A stretch of DNA of 64,000 nucleotides from Amycolatopsis nalaikhensis (GTDB taxonomy: Bacteria; Actinomycetota; Actinomycetes; Mycobacteriales; Pseudonocardiaceae): NCBI RefSeq assembly GCF_030264295.1, contig NZ_CP127173.1:10051501-10115500 (forward strand), written 5' to 3'. Each line of letters starts with the position of its first letter. Position 1 is the first letter of the stretch. Position numbers and translations under genes: made by a program. Below are positions 42,768 through 50,861 of the stretch, piece by piece. The notes under the pieces were generated by a model that did no database searches, was not told where the DNA came from, and worked only from the letters and a program-made list of their open reading frames with translations.

Positions 42768-44396
42768 TCAGCTCTGGTGCGGGTAGCGGACGGTGGTCGG
42801 CGGGACGAACGTCTCCTTGATCGAGCGCGGGCTCGTCCAGCGCTGCAGGTTGAAGATCGACCCGGCCTTGTCGTTGGTGCCCGAGGCCCGCGCGCCGCCG
42901 AACGGCTGCTGGCCGACGACGGCACCGGTCGGCTTGTCGTTGACGTAGAAGTTGCCCGCGGTGAACTTCAGCGCCTCGGCGGCCTTGGCCACGGCGGTGC
43001 GGTCGTTCGCGATCACCGCGCCGGTCAGCGCGTAGGCGGCGGTCTCGTCGATCAGCTTGAGGACGGCGTCGAACTCGTTGTCCTCGTAGACGTGCACGGA
43101 CAGGATCGGGCCGAAGTACTCGGTGCTGAAGATCTCGTGCTTCGGGTTGTCCGACACGAGGATCGTCGGCTGGACGAAGTACCCGACGCTGTCGTCGGCC
43201 GTGCCGCCGGTGAGGACCTCCACCGAAGCGTCGTTCTTCACCTGGTCGAACAGCGCGGTGTGCTTGGCGAACGCGCGCCGGTCGATCACCGCGCCGCCGA
43301 AGTGCGACAGGTCGGTGACGTCGCCGTAGGACAGCGCCTCGGTCTCGGCGACGAGGCCGTCCTTCAGCTCGTTCCAGACGCTGCGCGGGATGTACGCGCG
43401 CGAAGCGGCGGAGCACTTCTGGCCCTGGTACTCGAAAGCGCCGCGGACCAGCGCGGTGCGCAGGACGTCGACGTCGGCCGACGGGTGCGCGAGCACGAAG
43501 TCCTTGCCGCCGGTCTCGCCGACCAGCCGCGGGTAACCGCGGTAGCCCGCGATGTTCGCGCCGACCGTGGCCCACAGGTGCTGGAACGTCGCGGTCGAGC
43601 CCGTGAAGTGGATGCCGGCCAGGTCACGGTGGGTCAGGGCGACCTCGGAGACGGCCTTGCCGTCACCCGGCAGCAGGTTGATGACGCCCGGCGGCATCCC
43701 GGCCTCTTCGAGCAGCCGCATGGTCAGGTGCGCGGCGAACGACTGGGTCGGCGACGGCTTCCACAGCACCGTGTTGCCCATCAGCGCGGGCGCGGTCGGC
43801 AGGTTGCCGGCGATCGCGGTGAAGTTGAACGGCGTGATCGCGTAGACGAAGCCCTCCAGCGGGCGATGCTCCATGCGGTTCCACACGCCCGGCGAGCTGA
43901 CCGGCTGCTCGGTGAGGACGCGGCGGCCGAACTCGACGTTGAAGCGCCAGAAGTCGGCGAGCTCGCAGGCGGAGTCGATCTCGGCCTGGGTCGCGGTCTT
44001 GGACTGGCCGAGCATGGTGGCGGCGTTCAGCGTGGCGCGCCACTTGCCGGTGAGCAGGTCGGCGGCGCGCAGCAGGATCGCGGCGCGGTCGTCGTAGGAC
44101 AGCGCGCGCCACTCGGGGGCGGCCTTCGCGGCGGCCGCGATGGCGTCGGACGCGTCCTGCTGGGTCGCGCTGTGGATGGTGCCGAGGACGTGCCGGTGGT
44201 TGTGCGGCTGGACGACGTCGATCTTCTCGCCGCCGCCGGGGCGCTGCTCGCCACCGACGGTGACCGTGAGGTCGACGGGTTCCGCCTGGCCCAGCCGCTT
44301 GAGCGCACCCTCGAGTTCGGCGCGCTCAGCGCTGCCCGGCGCGTACGTGAGCACCGGCTCGTTCTTCGGGGCGGGGGTCTGGGTCACGGCGTCCAC
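42768..44396 (-). CDS. pruA: L-glutamate gamma-semialdehyde dehydrogenase
   Basis: 542 residues from GTG 44396, typical P5C dehydrogenase. The aldehyde dehydrogenase signatures are TGSTATFQHLW, ELGG-type GETGGKDFVLAHP (catalytic Glu) and YQGQKCSAASR with the nucleophilic Cys. It oxidises glutamate semialdehyde to glutamate with NAD, finishing proline (putB) and ornithine (rocD) breakdown. Expression is likely controlled by the divergent PucR-type gene through the repeats at 44466-44513. Confidence 0.96.
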   Translation of the reverse strand: MDAVTQTPAPKNEPVLTYAPGSAERAELEGALKRLGQAEPVDLTVTVGGEQRPGGGEKIDVVQPHNHRHVLGTIHSATQQDASDAIAAAAKAAPEWRALSYDDRAAILLRAADLLTGKWRATLNAATMLGQSKTATQAEIDSACELADFWRFNVEFGRRVLTEQPVSSPGVWNRMEHRPLEGFVYAITPFNFTAIAGNLPTAPALMGNTVLWKPSPTQSFAAHLTMRLLEEAGMPPGVINLLPGDGKAVSEVALTHRDLAGIHFTGSTATFQHLWATVGANIAGYRGYPRLVGETGGKDFVLAHPSADVDVLRTALVRGAFEYQGQKCSAASRAYIPRSVWNELKDGLVAETEALSYGDVTDLSHFGGAVIDRRAFAKHTALFDQVKNDASVEVLTGGTADDSVGYFVQPTILVSDNPKHEIFSTEYFGPILSVHVYEDNEFDAVLKLIDETAAYALTGAVIANDRTAVAKAAEALKFTAGNFYVNDKPTGAVVGQQPFGGARASGTNDKAGSIFNLQRWTSPRSIKETFVPPTTVRYPHQS

Positions 44397-44465
44397 GGCG
44401 GCTCCTCTGCCTTTCTCCTACGTCTTTGATGCCCCGAACGGTAACTCCGGACACGTCGTGACGGC

Positions 44466-44513
44466 TTGTCCAAGCGGCTAAAATCGCTCGTATGATCTTG
44501 TCCGATCGGATAA
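44466..44513. promoter_or_regulatory. two TTGTCC-N4-GG.TAA sites in the pruA/pucR-type spacer
   Basis: TTGTCCgatcGGATAA (44498-44513) is a near palindrome, and TTGTCCaagcGGCTAA (44466-44481) is a degenerate second copy 32 bases away, about three helical turns. TATGAT (44491-44496) between them is a good -10 for the regulator gene. Likely binding sites of the PucR-family protein encoded next door. Confidence 0.65.
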
Positions 44514-44520
44514 CCCCGCC

Positions 44521-46074
44521 ATGACCTCGCTGCGCCACGTCCTGGCGACGCTCGGCGAGCCGCTCGTCGAGGTCGTCGTCGCCCCGCACGGCCTGGGCGT
44601 CCCGGTCACCGACGTCGTGATCCTCGACCCCGAAGACCCCCTCGAGGCCTCGCCGGGTGACCTGGTGCTGGTGATCGGCGCACGCGGCCGGGCGGCGGCC
44701 CCGGCGATCCGCGCGGCCGGGCGCGGCGGCGCGGCCGCGGTGGCGGTCAAGGGCGCGACGGGTGCCGACGTCGCGGCGGACGCGGGTGTCGCGCTGCTGA
44801 CCGTCGGCGCGGAGGCGCGTTGGGAGCAGGTGGAGTCCCTGGCTCGCGGCGTCGTCGAGGCGGCGCGCGCGGGTGGAGAGGCGGCCAGCGGCGAGGTGCT
44901 CGGCGACCTGTTCGCCCTGGCCCAGACGATCGCGACGCTCACCGGCGGCCTGGTCAGCATCGAGGACACGGCCAATCGCGTCCTCGCGTACTCGCGGGCG
45001 GGCGACGAGGTCGACGAGCTGCGGCGGCTGTCGATCCTCGGCCGCGAAGGCCCGGAACGCTACCTGGCGATGTTGCGCGAATGGGGCGTCTACCAGCGGC
45101 TTCGCGCCGGGGAAGGGATCGTCCGCATCGACGAGCGCCCGGAGCTGGGCATCCGCCGTCGCATCGCGGCGGGCATCCACGCGGGCAAGCAGCCGCTGGG
45201 CACGATCTGGGTCCAGGAGGGCGCGCAGCCGCTGACCGAAAGCGCCGAGACGGCGTTGCTCGGCGCGAGCCGCACCTTGGCGCCGCAGCTGATCCGCGCG
45301 CGCACGCTGCCCAGCCCCGAACTCCGGCTGCGCGAAGACCTCTTGGCGAGCCTGCTGGAAGGACGGCTCGACGCGGAGTCCGTCGCGGACGACATCGGCG
45401 CGGACCCGGCACGACCCGCGCAGGTGCTGGCGTTTTCGTTGGAGCGATCGGACAACCGCCAGCTCCGGCGTGCGGAGCTGGTCCACCTGATCGCCGTCCA
45501 CACGGCGGCCTACCGGCGCAGCGCACTGGTGAGCGTGATCGGCGGCCGGGTGTACGCGCTGCTGCCGGACTTGCCGGAGCATTCGGACGCGGCGGTGCTG
45601 GCGCTGGCCCGCGAGATCACGGCGACCGCCCGGCGGCACCTGGACGTCCCGGTACGCGCGGCCCTCGGCGGCGTGGTGCCGAGGCTGTCGGAGGCGGCGG
45701 CGTCCCGCGGCGACGCGGACCGCGTCCTGGCGGCGATGGCGCGTGGGCACTGGGCCGCCGACGTCGCCTCCTTGGCGGACGTCCGCGCGGAGGTCCTGCT
45801 GTCGGAGGTGCTGGCGTTCCTGGGCGAGCAGCCGCGCATCCGCGACCCGAGGCTGGTTTCGCTGGTGGAGCACGACGCGGAGCACGGCGGCATCCTGGTC
45901 CCGGCGGTGCTGGCGTGGCTGGACGCGTTCGGCGACGTCCGCGCGGCGGCCGGCGAGCTGAACATCCACCCCAACACGGTCCGCTACCGCGTCCGCCGCG
46001 CGGCCGAAGTGTCCGGAGTGGACTTCGACGACCCGGCGCAGCGGCTGCTGACTCAGCTGCAGCTGCGGCTGTGA
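44521..46074 (+). CDS. PucR family transcriptional regulator (probable proline-catabolism activator)
   Basis: 517 residues from ATG 44521. An N-terminal PucR-type sensor region (GEPLVEVVVAPHGLGVPVTDVVILDPED) leads to a central GGDEF-like domain (VSIEDTANRVLAYS...) and a C-terminal helix-turn-helix (VRAAAGELNIHPNTVRYRVRRAAEVSGVDFDDPAQRL). Divergent from pruA-putB with the repeated sites between, so it is inferred to activate them in response to proline. One GTCCGGAGTGGAC copy is at 46011-46023. Confidence 0.9.
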   Translation: MTSLRHVLATLGEPLVEVVVAPHGLGVPVTDVVILDPEDPLEASPGDLVLVIGARGRAAAPAIRAAGRGGAAAVAVKGATGADVAADAGVALLTVGAEARWEQVESLARGVVEAARAGGEAASGEVLGDLFALAQTIATLTGGLVSIEDTANRVLAYSRAGDEVDELRRLSILGREGPERYLAMLREWGVYQRLRAGEGIVRIDERPELGIRRRIAAGIHAGKQPLGTIWVQEGAQPLTESAETALLGASRTLAPQLIRARTLPSPELRLREDLLASLLEGRLDAESVADDIGADPARPAQVLAFSLERSDNRQLRRAELVHLIAVHTAAYRRSALVSVIGGRVYALLPDLPEHSDAAVLALAREITATARRHLDVPVRAALGGVVPRLSEAAASRGDADRVLAAMARGHWAADVASLADVRAEVLLSEVLAFLGEQPRIRDPRLVSLVEHDAEHGGILVPAVLAWLDAFGDVRAAAGELNIHPNTVRYRVRRAAEVSGVDFDDPAQRLLTQLQLRL

Positions 46075-46093
46075 CCCTGCTAGCTTCGCGCGC

Positions 46094-46750
46094 GTGGATC
46101 TCTTTTCGCGTACGTGGGCGGCGTTGCGCGCCGCGGTCGCTGCCTTGCCGGACGCTGACTTCGCGAAGCCGTCGGGGTGCCGGGGGTGGCTGGTCCGGGA
46201 CCTGGTGTGCCACTTGGTGATCGACGCGCAGGACGTGCTGATCACGCTGGTGACCCCGTCGTCGGCTGCTCTTACCCATGACGCTGTGACTTATTGGGCG
46301 GTCTCCTCCGAACCGCCGTCCGGGGAAGACCCGCTGGACGCGCTGATCGTCCGCTTGGCGGCGGCGTACGAGGACCCGGCGTTGCTGAAGTTCCACCTGG
46401 ACGACGTGGGGTCCGCGGCCGGGCGCGCGGCGGACTTGGCGGCCCCGGGGATGCGAGTGTCAACGCAGGAGATGGTCCTGACGGCGGGCGACTACCTGTC
46501 GGCGTACGTGCTGGAGTGGACGCTGCACCACCTGGATCTGGTGGCGCACGTGCCGTCGGTGGCGGGGCCGCCGGAGGAGGGGTTGGCGCGGACGCGGGAG
46601 ATGGTGGAGACGATCGCGGGGACGGCGTTCCCGGCGACGTTTTCGGACGAGGACGTGCTGCTGGTGGCTACGGGCAGGCGCGAGCCGACGTCGGCCGAGG
46701 CGGCGGCGCTGGGCCCGCTCGCGGCACGGCTGCCATTCGTCCTCGGCTGA
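46094..46750 (+). CDS. maleylpyruvate isomerase N-terminal domain protein (DinB-like, mycothiol type)
   Basis: 218 residues from GTG 46094, seven bases after TAGCTT (leaderless). The four-helix bundle begins FSRTWAALRAAVAALPDADFAKPSGCRGWLVRDLVCHLVID, with the His of the metal site in VCHLVI, and ends EWTLHHLDLVAHVP with further His ligands. The family includes mycothiol-dependent enzymes and unassigned metal proteins. Function here unknown. Confidence 0.85.
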   Translation: MDLFSRTWAALRAAVAALPDADFAKPSGCRGWLVRDLVCHLVIDAQDVLITLVTPSSAALTHDAVTYWAVSSEPPSGEDPLDALIVRLAAAYEDPALLKFHLDDVGSAAGRAADLAAPGMRVSTQEMVLTAGDYLSAYVLEWTLHHLDLVAHVPSVAGPPEEGLARTREMVETIAGTAFPATFSDEDVLLVATGRREPTSAEAAALGPLAARLPFVLG

Positions 46751-46782
46751 CCGGTTGAGGCGGGCCACCCCGCCTCAACCGG
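46751..46782. terminator. bidirectional terminator hairpin
   Basis: CCGGTTGAGGCGGG and its complement (46751-46764, 46769-46782) with a 4-base loop lie directly after the plus-strand stop and six bases before the end of the convergent S1-domain gene. No T run, but the stem is long and perfect. Confidence 0.8.
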
Positions 46783-46788
46783 CCTCGG

Positions 46789-47007
46789 TCACGCCGTCAC
46801 CAGGCTGAACCGGCGACGCTCCACATCGACGCTGCCGATCCGGACCCGCACCCGGCTGCCCACCTCGGGGACCACGGGGCTCACCAGAAGCCCGTGGATC
46901 CCGTCCGCGACCTCGACGAACGCGCCGAACGGCACGACACGGGCCACGACGCCGTCGAGCACGCCGCCCTCGGCGTGGGCCGCCACGAACTCCGACCACT
47001 GGGACAT
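46789..47007 (-). CDS. small single S1-domain RNA-binding protein
   Basis: 72 residues from ATG 47007, with AAGGAGGTGA just upstream, an exceptionally strong ribosome site. The whole protein is one S1 domain: VLDGVVARVVPFGAFVEVADGIHGLLVSP, then VRVRIGSVDVERRRFSL. Free-standing S1 proteins bind RNA or ribosomes; the role is unknown. The strong site suggests high expression, as for other small actinobacterial S1 and cold-shock-type proteins. Confidence 0.88.
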   Translation of the reverse strand: MSQWSEFVAAHAEGGVLDGVVARVVPFGAFVEVADGIHGLLVSPVVPEVGSRVRVRIGSVDVERRRFSLVTA

Positions 47008-47200
47008 GCGATTTCACCTCCTTCCCGCGCACGTTCCGTTCTCGGAAGACGTGCGGGAGGCGGCGGGCCACGGGCCCGCCCGGAGGTCACGGAACGGCCG
47101 GGAAACCCGTCCGCTCACGGCTCGAGGCCGACCCGGCAGTCACCCGGAAACCATACCCCGGAAATATTCGGACACGATATCCCGCTACCGGGAAACTGAA
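47008..47200. other. spacer upstream of the S1-domain gene
   Basis: 193 bases, with a less GC-rich stretch at 47155-47195 that holds imperfect palindromes around GGAAATATTCGG. This is the likely promoter region of the S1-domain gene. No other gene is supported. Confidence 0.5.
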
Positions 47201-48196
47201 TCACGCGGAAATGCGAAGCCCGGCCAGTTCGGCGAGCGCGGCGAAAGAATCGAGCCGCGCGGATTGGTCGTAGGCGGCGGTGGTCGCGAGGATTTCGTCG
47301 GCGGCCACGGAGTCGACGAGCTTTCCGAGCCGCTCGCCCACTTCGGCGGGTGTTCCGGAGATCTGGCCGTCGAGGGTCTCCTCGAGCCGCTTGCGCTCGC
47401 GGTCGGTCATCGGGAGGTCCAGGACCTCCGCGGGCGGTGCCAGCGGCGGGAAGACGCCGTGGGAGCGCGAATAGACCGTCGCCCAGGCCTCGGACACCAG
47501 CAAGCGTCGCGCGTCCGCCGCGGAGTCGGCCACGGCGATCGCCGTCGACACCACGACGTACGGCTCGCGCGCCCACTCGGACGCCCGGAACCCGTCCCGG
47601 TAGCGCGTCACGGCTTCGACCAAGGCGCGTTCGCCGCGGACCGGGGCGATCACCAGGGGCAGCCCGAGTTCGGCGGCGAGGTCCGCGCCCGAGCCGGTGG
47701 CCAGCAGGAACGGCGGCACGCGCAGACCTTCGGCGGGATAGGCGTGGACGCCCGGATAGGCGTGCTCGCCGGTGAAGAACCCGAGCAGTTCCCGCACCTG
47801 CGCGCCGAAGTCCTCGGCGTCCTCCTTGCCGTGCCCGAGCGCGGCGCGCACGCCGCCGGTGAAGCCGACGGACCGCCCCAGCCCCATGTCGATCCGCCCG
47901 GGGTACAGGGCTTCGAGCACGCCGAACTGCTCGGCGACGACCAGTGGCCGGTGGTTGGGCAGCATGACCCCACCGGTGCCGACGCGGATGCGCCGCGTCG
48001 CCCCGGCGACGGCGGCGGCCAGCACGGTCGGCGCGGACCCGGCGACCCCGGGGACGCCGTGGTGTTCGGAGACCCAGAAGCGGTGGTAGCCGAGCCGTTC
48101 GACGGCGGCGGCGAAGGCGACGGTGTCCCGCAGCGCCCGCGCGGGCCCGCCGTCACGCCGGACGGGCGAGCGGTCGAGCACGGAAATCGGCGTCAC
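47201..48196 (-). CDS. LLM class flavin-dependent oxidoreductase (MsnO8-like)
   Basis: 331 residues from GTG 48196. It begins ISVLDRSPVRR, the mark of the MsnO8/YceB-like luciferase-fold group, and has RFWVSEHHGVPGVAGSAPTVL, VLEALYPGRIDMGLGRS and LATGSGADLAAELGLP. FMN-linked monooxygenase of unknown substrate. It is a different LLM subgroup from the gene at 23.8 kb. A 36-base gap separates it from the DUF6221 gene upstream. Confidence 0.88.
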   Translation of the reverse strand: MTPISVLDRSPVRRDGGPARALRDTVAFAAAVERLGYHRFWVSEHHGVPGVAGSAPTVLAAAVAGATRRIRVGTGGVMLPNHRPLVVAEQFGVLEALYPGRIDMGLGRSVGFTGGVRAALGHGKEDAEDFGAQVRELLGFFTGEHAYPGVHAYPAEGLRVPPFLLATGSGADLAAELGLPLVIAPVRGERALVEAVTRYRDGFRASEWAREPYVVVSTAIAVADSAADARRLLVSEAWATVYSRSHGVFPPLAPPAEVLDLPMTDRERKRLEETLDGQISGTPAEVGERLGKLVDSVAADEILATTAAYDQSARLDSFAALAELAGLRISA

Positions 48197-48232
48197 ACCG
48201 GGTGCAACGCCCGGCGGCGCGCCGGATTCCCA

Positions 48233-48625
48233 TCAGGGCCGCCAGCGCTCGCTGTAGTCCGGGTGGTCGGCGTAGGGCAGGGCCAGCAGGCGCAGGGTGA
48301 GGCACCAGTTCGAACCGGCCTCATCGGCGGGCACGTGGCAGGTCTCACACCAGTATTCGCTGCCGTAGAGCGGGAAACCGGGCACCTTCTCCGACACGGT
48401 GGTGCGGTGCGCGAGCAGGATCCGCCGGGTGGCCTCGATCTCGTTGATCATCTGGTTGACGACGTCGAGCTCGAGGTCGGTCAGCCCGCGGATCTTCTGC
48501 TCCACGGCGACCTTGGTCTCGCCGCGGTTCATCGCCTCGCCGGACTTGGCCTTGTTGACGGCCTGCATGATCAACGCCTGCCGCGCGCCGACACGCGCGG
48601 CGAGGAATGCGATCAGGTCGTCCAC
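48233..48625 (-). CDS. DUF6221 family protein
   Basis: 130 residues from GTG 48625, with GAGGAGG nine bases upstream. It begins DDLIAFLAARV and ends with the family signature C-x-x-C-x-15-CLTLRLLALPYADHPDYSERWRP, which suggests a zinc site built from three cysteines and a His. Function unknown; this family is confined to actinomycetes and often found next to mobile or stress genes. A hairpin (48661-48680) lies 36 bases upstream. Confidence 0.85.
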   Translation of the reverse strand: MDDLIAFLAARVGARQALIMQAVNKAKSGEAMNRGETKVAVEQKIRGLTDLELDVVNQMINEIEATRRILLAHRTTVSEKVPGFPLYGSEYWCETCHVPADEAGSNWCLTLRLLALPYADHPDYSERWRP

Positions 48626-48958
48626 GAAAGGGCCTCCTCGAACTCGCCCCGGACAGGTCGCCGGAGTGTCGTCACTCCGGGACCGCACGTTACGCCGTCG
48701 GCGCCGGTGGTCGAGACCACAAAGGCGGCCGTAGGCCATTTGTGACCCGAAAGGCGACAGCACGTGGAGGGATGATCACTCCGCGTTCTGTGCGGGCCTT
48801 TGCGCACGGCTGTTCGGCGGAATTCGCGGAGATTCGCGTCTCCGGATGCGGTTGATCACAGGAACGCCGAATTCGGTCCCCGCTGACCGGTAACTCGCGG
48901 GCGCCGCCACAAAGCGCGGCCGACCCCGGGGCACCGCGGCCGCGCGACGACCGGCACC
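48626..48958. other. gap between the DUF6221 gene and the broken LigD-type gene
   Basis: 333 bases without a supported gene. It contains the perfect stem CCGGAGTG-TCGT-CACTCCGG (48661-48680), in the leader of the DUF6221 gene, and a moderately AT-rich stretch at 48770-48860 with no further assignable element. Confidence 0.55.
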
Positions 48959-49974
48959 TCAGTCCGGCCGGGCCTTGCTGGGCTGAACCCGCTTCGGTTC
49001 CCCGGGCATCTTCGGGTAATCCGGCGGGTACGGCATATCCCCCAGCCCATGGTCCCGAAGGTCCCGCTCGTACCACTCCAGAGCGGTCTCCAGCCCGAAC
49101 GCCTCGGCATCCATCCCCGCGTGCAAGTCCCCATGCGAGGCGAGGAACGCCGGAATCGTCAGCACGTCGAAGTCGTCCGCGTCGACCTCGTCCAGCAATT
49201 CCCAGGTCAACGGCGTGGACACGGTGGCCCGCGGCGTCCCGCGAACCGACCAGCTCGACGCCACCGTCCGGTCCCGCGCCGCCTGGTTGTAGTCGAGGAA
49301 CACTCGCCCGCCGCGCTCCTCCTTCCACCACGCGATCGTCGCCTTCTCCGGGATGCGCCGCTCCACCTCGCGGCCCAGCGCGATCACCGCGTGGCGGACC
49401 TCGATGAAGTCCCACTCCGGGCGGATGCGGACCAGCACGTGCACCCCGCGGCCGCCCGACGTCTTCGGGTAGCCCGTCAGACCCGCGTCCGCCAGGACCT
49501 CGCGGACCACCCTCGCCACCTCGACCGCGTCCGCGAAGCCCGCGCGGTCCGGCGGGTCGACGTCGATGCGGAGTCGTCCGGGTGGTCCACGTCGGCCGAC
49601 CGGACCGGCCACGGGTGGAAGTCGAACGTCCCCAGGTTGGCCGCCCACGCGAACACCGCCGGCTCGGTCGGGCACACCTCGGCCGCCTTGCGGCCCGACG
49701 GGAAGGTGATCTCCGCCGTCGCCACCCACTCCGGCGCGCCCTTCGGCAGGCGCTTCGCGTAGAACCACTCGCCCTCGACGCCGTCGACGTACCGCTTCAG
49801 CGTCGTCGGGCGGTCGCCGATCGCGCGCAGCAGCGGCTCGCCGACCGTGATGTAGTGCTCGACGACCTGCCGCTTCGTGATGCCGCGCTGGGGGAAGTAC
49901 ACCTTGTCCGGGCTCGTGACGCGGACCGTGCGCCCGCCCACCTCGTACTCGACCGGGTCACCGTGCTTGGGCAT
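48959..49974 (-). pseudogene. LigD-type DNA polymerase/primase domain gene, broken by a one-base frameshift
   Basis: The frame starts at ATG 49974 and reads a normal NHEJ polymerase domain (VRVTSPDKVYFPQRGITKRQVVEHY, then EWFYAKRLPKGAPEW, ANLGTFDFHPWPVR and VDHPDD). At about 49573 it shifts: the expected HPDELRIDVDP is read as HPDDSAS. The remaining domain continues intact in another frame to 48959 (LRIDVDPPDRA, KTSGGRGVHVLVRI, ending KRVQPSKARPD). One missing base (GACGA-CTC instead of GACGAGCTC) explains it. The catalytic D-x-D falls just after the break. A sequencing error is possible. Confidence 0.85.
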
Positions 49975-50020
49975 GCGGCCACGCTAGCGGGGATCGCGCC
50001 GCCCGGCGCCCGCGAACGTG

Positions 50021-50076
50021 CCCGAGCTTTCACGTGAAAGCTCGGGCCCCAGGTGGGAGCTTTCACGTGAAAGCTC
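50021..50076. promoter_or_regulatory. two tandem CACGTG-centred palindromes
   Basis: A 26-base perfect palindrome (50021-50046) and a 20-base copy, GAGCTTTCACGTGAAAGCTC (50057-50076), have centres 33 bases apart. They end five bases before TAGATT (50082-50087), the -10 of the leaderless TVP38 gene, and the second one covers the -35 region. They could be an operator pair or members of an intergenic repeat family. Confidence 0.65.
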
Positions 50077-50094
50077 GGCTGTAGATTGGGGCGG

Positions 50095-50757
50095 GTGTCC
50101 GGCCGCACCAAGCTGATCGTCGCGCTCGCCGTGCTCGCCCTCTTCCTGGCGGCCGCGGCGCTGCTGCCGATCCCCGGCCCGGCCGAACTGCGCGCCTGGG
50201 CCGCGGCCACCGGCCCCGCCACCCCGCTCGTGCTGCTCGTCGCCTACTCGTTGCTCACCGTCGCCCCCATCCCGCGGACCGTCTTCAACCTCGCCGCCGG
50301 CCTGCTCGTCGGCACCGCGGCCGGGATCGCGATCGGGCTGGTCGCCACCACCATCGCGGCCGGCCTGTCCTTCGGGCTGGCCCGGCTGCTCGGCCGCGAC
50401 CTGGTCACCCGGCACCTGCACCGGTCGGCCGTCCGGACGGTCAACGAGCGGCTCTCCGGCGGCGGCGTCCTCGCCGTCACCTCGCTTCGGCTGATCCCGG
50501 TGGTGCCGTTCGCGCCCTTCAGCTACCTCTGCGGCGTGTCCTCCGTCCGGCTGACGCCCTACTTGGCCGGTACGCTGCTGGGAAGCGTGCCCGGCACCGT
50601 CGCCGTGGTCGTCCTCGGCGACGCCCTGACCGGCGACACGCCGCCCGCGCTGCTCGCCTGTTACGGCGTGTTCGCGCTGGCCGGGGCGATCGGGCTGGTC
50701 AAGGTGTTCCGGAAACGGGCACCGGCCGAACCGGCGCCCGCCGGACCGGCTGGCTGA
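50095..50757 (+). CDS. TVP38/TMEM64 (DedA-like) family membrane protein
   Basis: 220 residues from GTG 50095, seven bases after TAGATT. Five or six hydrophobic segments and the VTT-domain marks: FNLAAGLLVGTAAGIAIGLVATTIAAGLSFGLARLLGRD and RLIPVVPFAPFSYLCGVSSVRLTPYLAGTLLGSVPGT. Such proteins are linked to lipid scrambling or transport in other organisms; the role here is unknown. Confidence 0.88.
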   Translation: MSGRTKLIVALAVLALFLAAAALLPIPGPAELRAWAAATGPATPLVLLVAYSLLTVAPIPRTVFNLAAGLLVGTAAGIAIGLVATTIAAGLSFGLARLLGRDLVTRHLHRSAVRTVNERLSGGGVLAVTSLRLIPVVPFAPFSYLCGVSSVRLTPYLAGTLLGSVPGTVAVVVLGDALTGDTPPALLACYGVFALAGAIGLVKVFRKRAPAEPAPAGPAG

Positions 50758-50861
50758 CGCGAACTCCCGCACGGCCGACCGCTACACTCGATCGGGTGCG
50801 CGAAGCGGAAACGCGCTGAGCAGGGCCACCACCACCGGGAATTTCGTCAGGAGCAGCCGCC

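Noticed and set aside
48690..49415. 241-codon minus-strand frame across the gap and LigD-type gene
   Set aside because: Gly/Arg-rich shadow of the broken polymerase gene in another frame.
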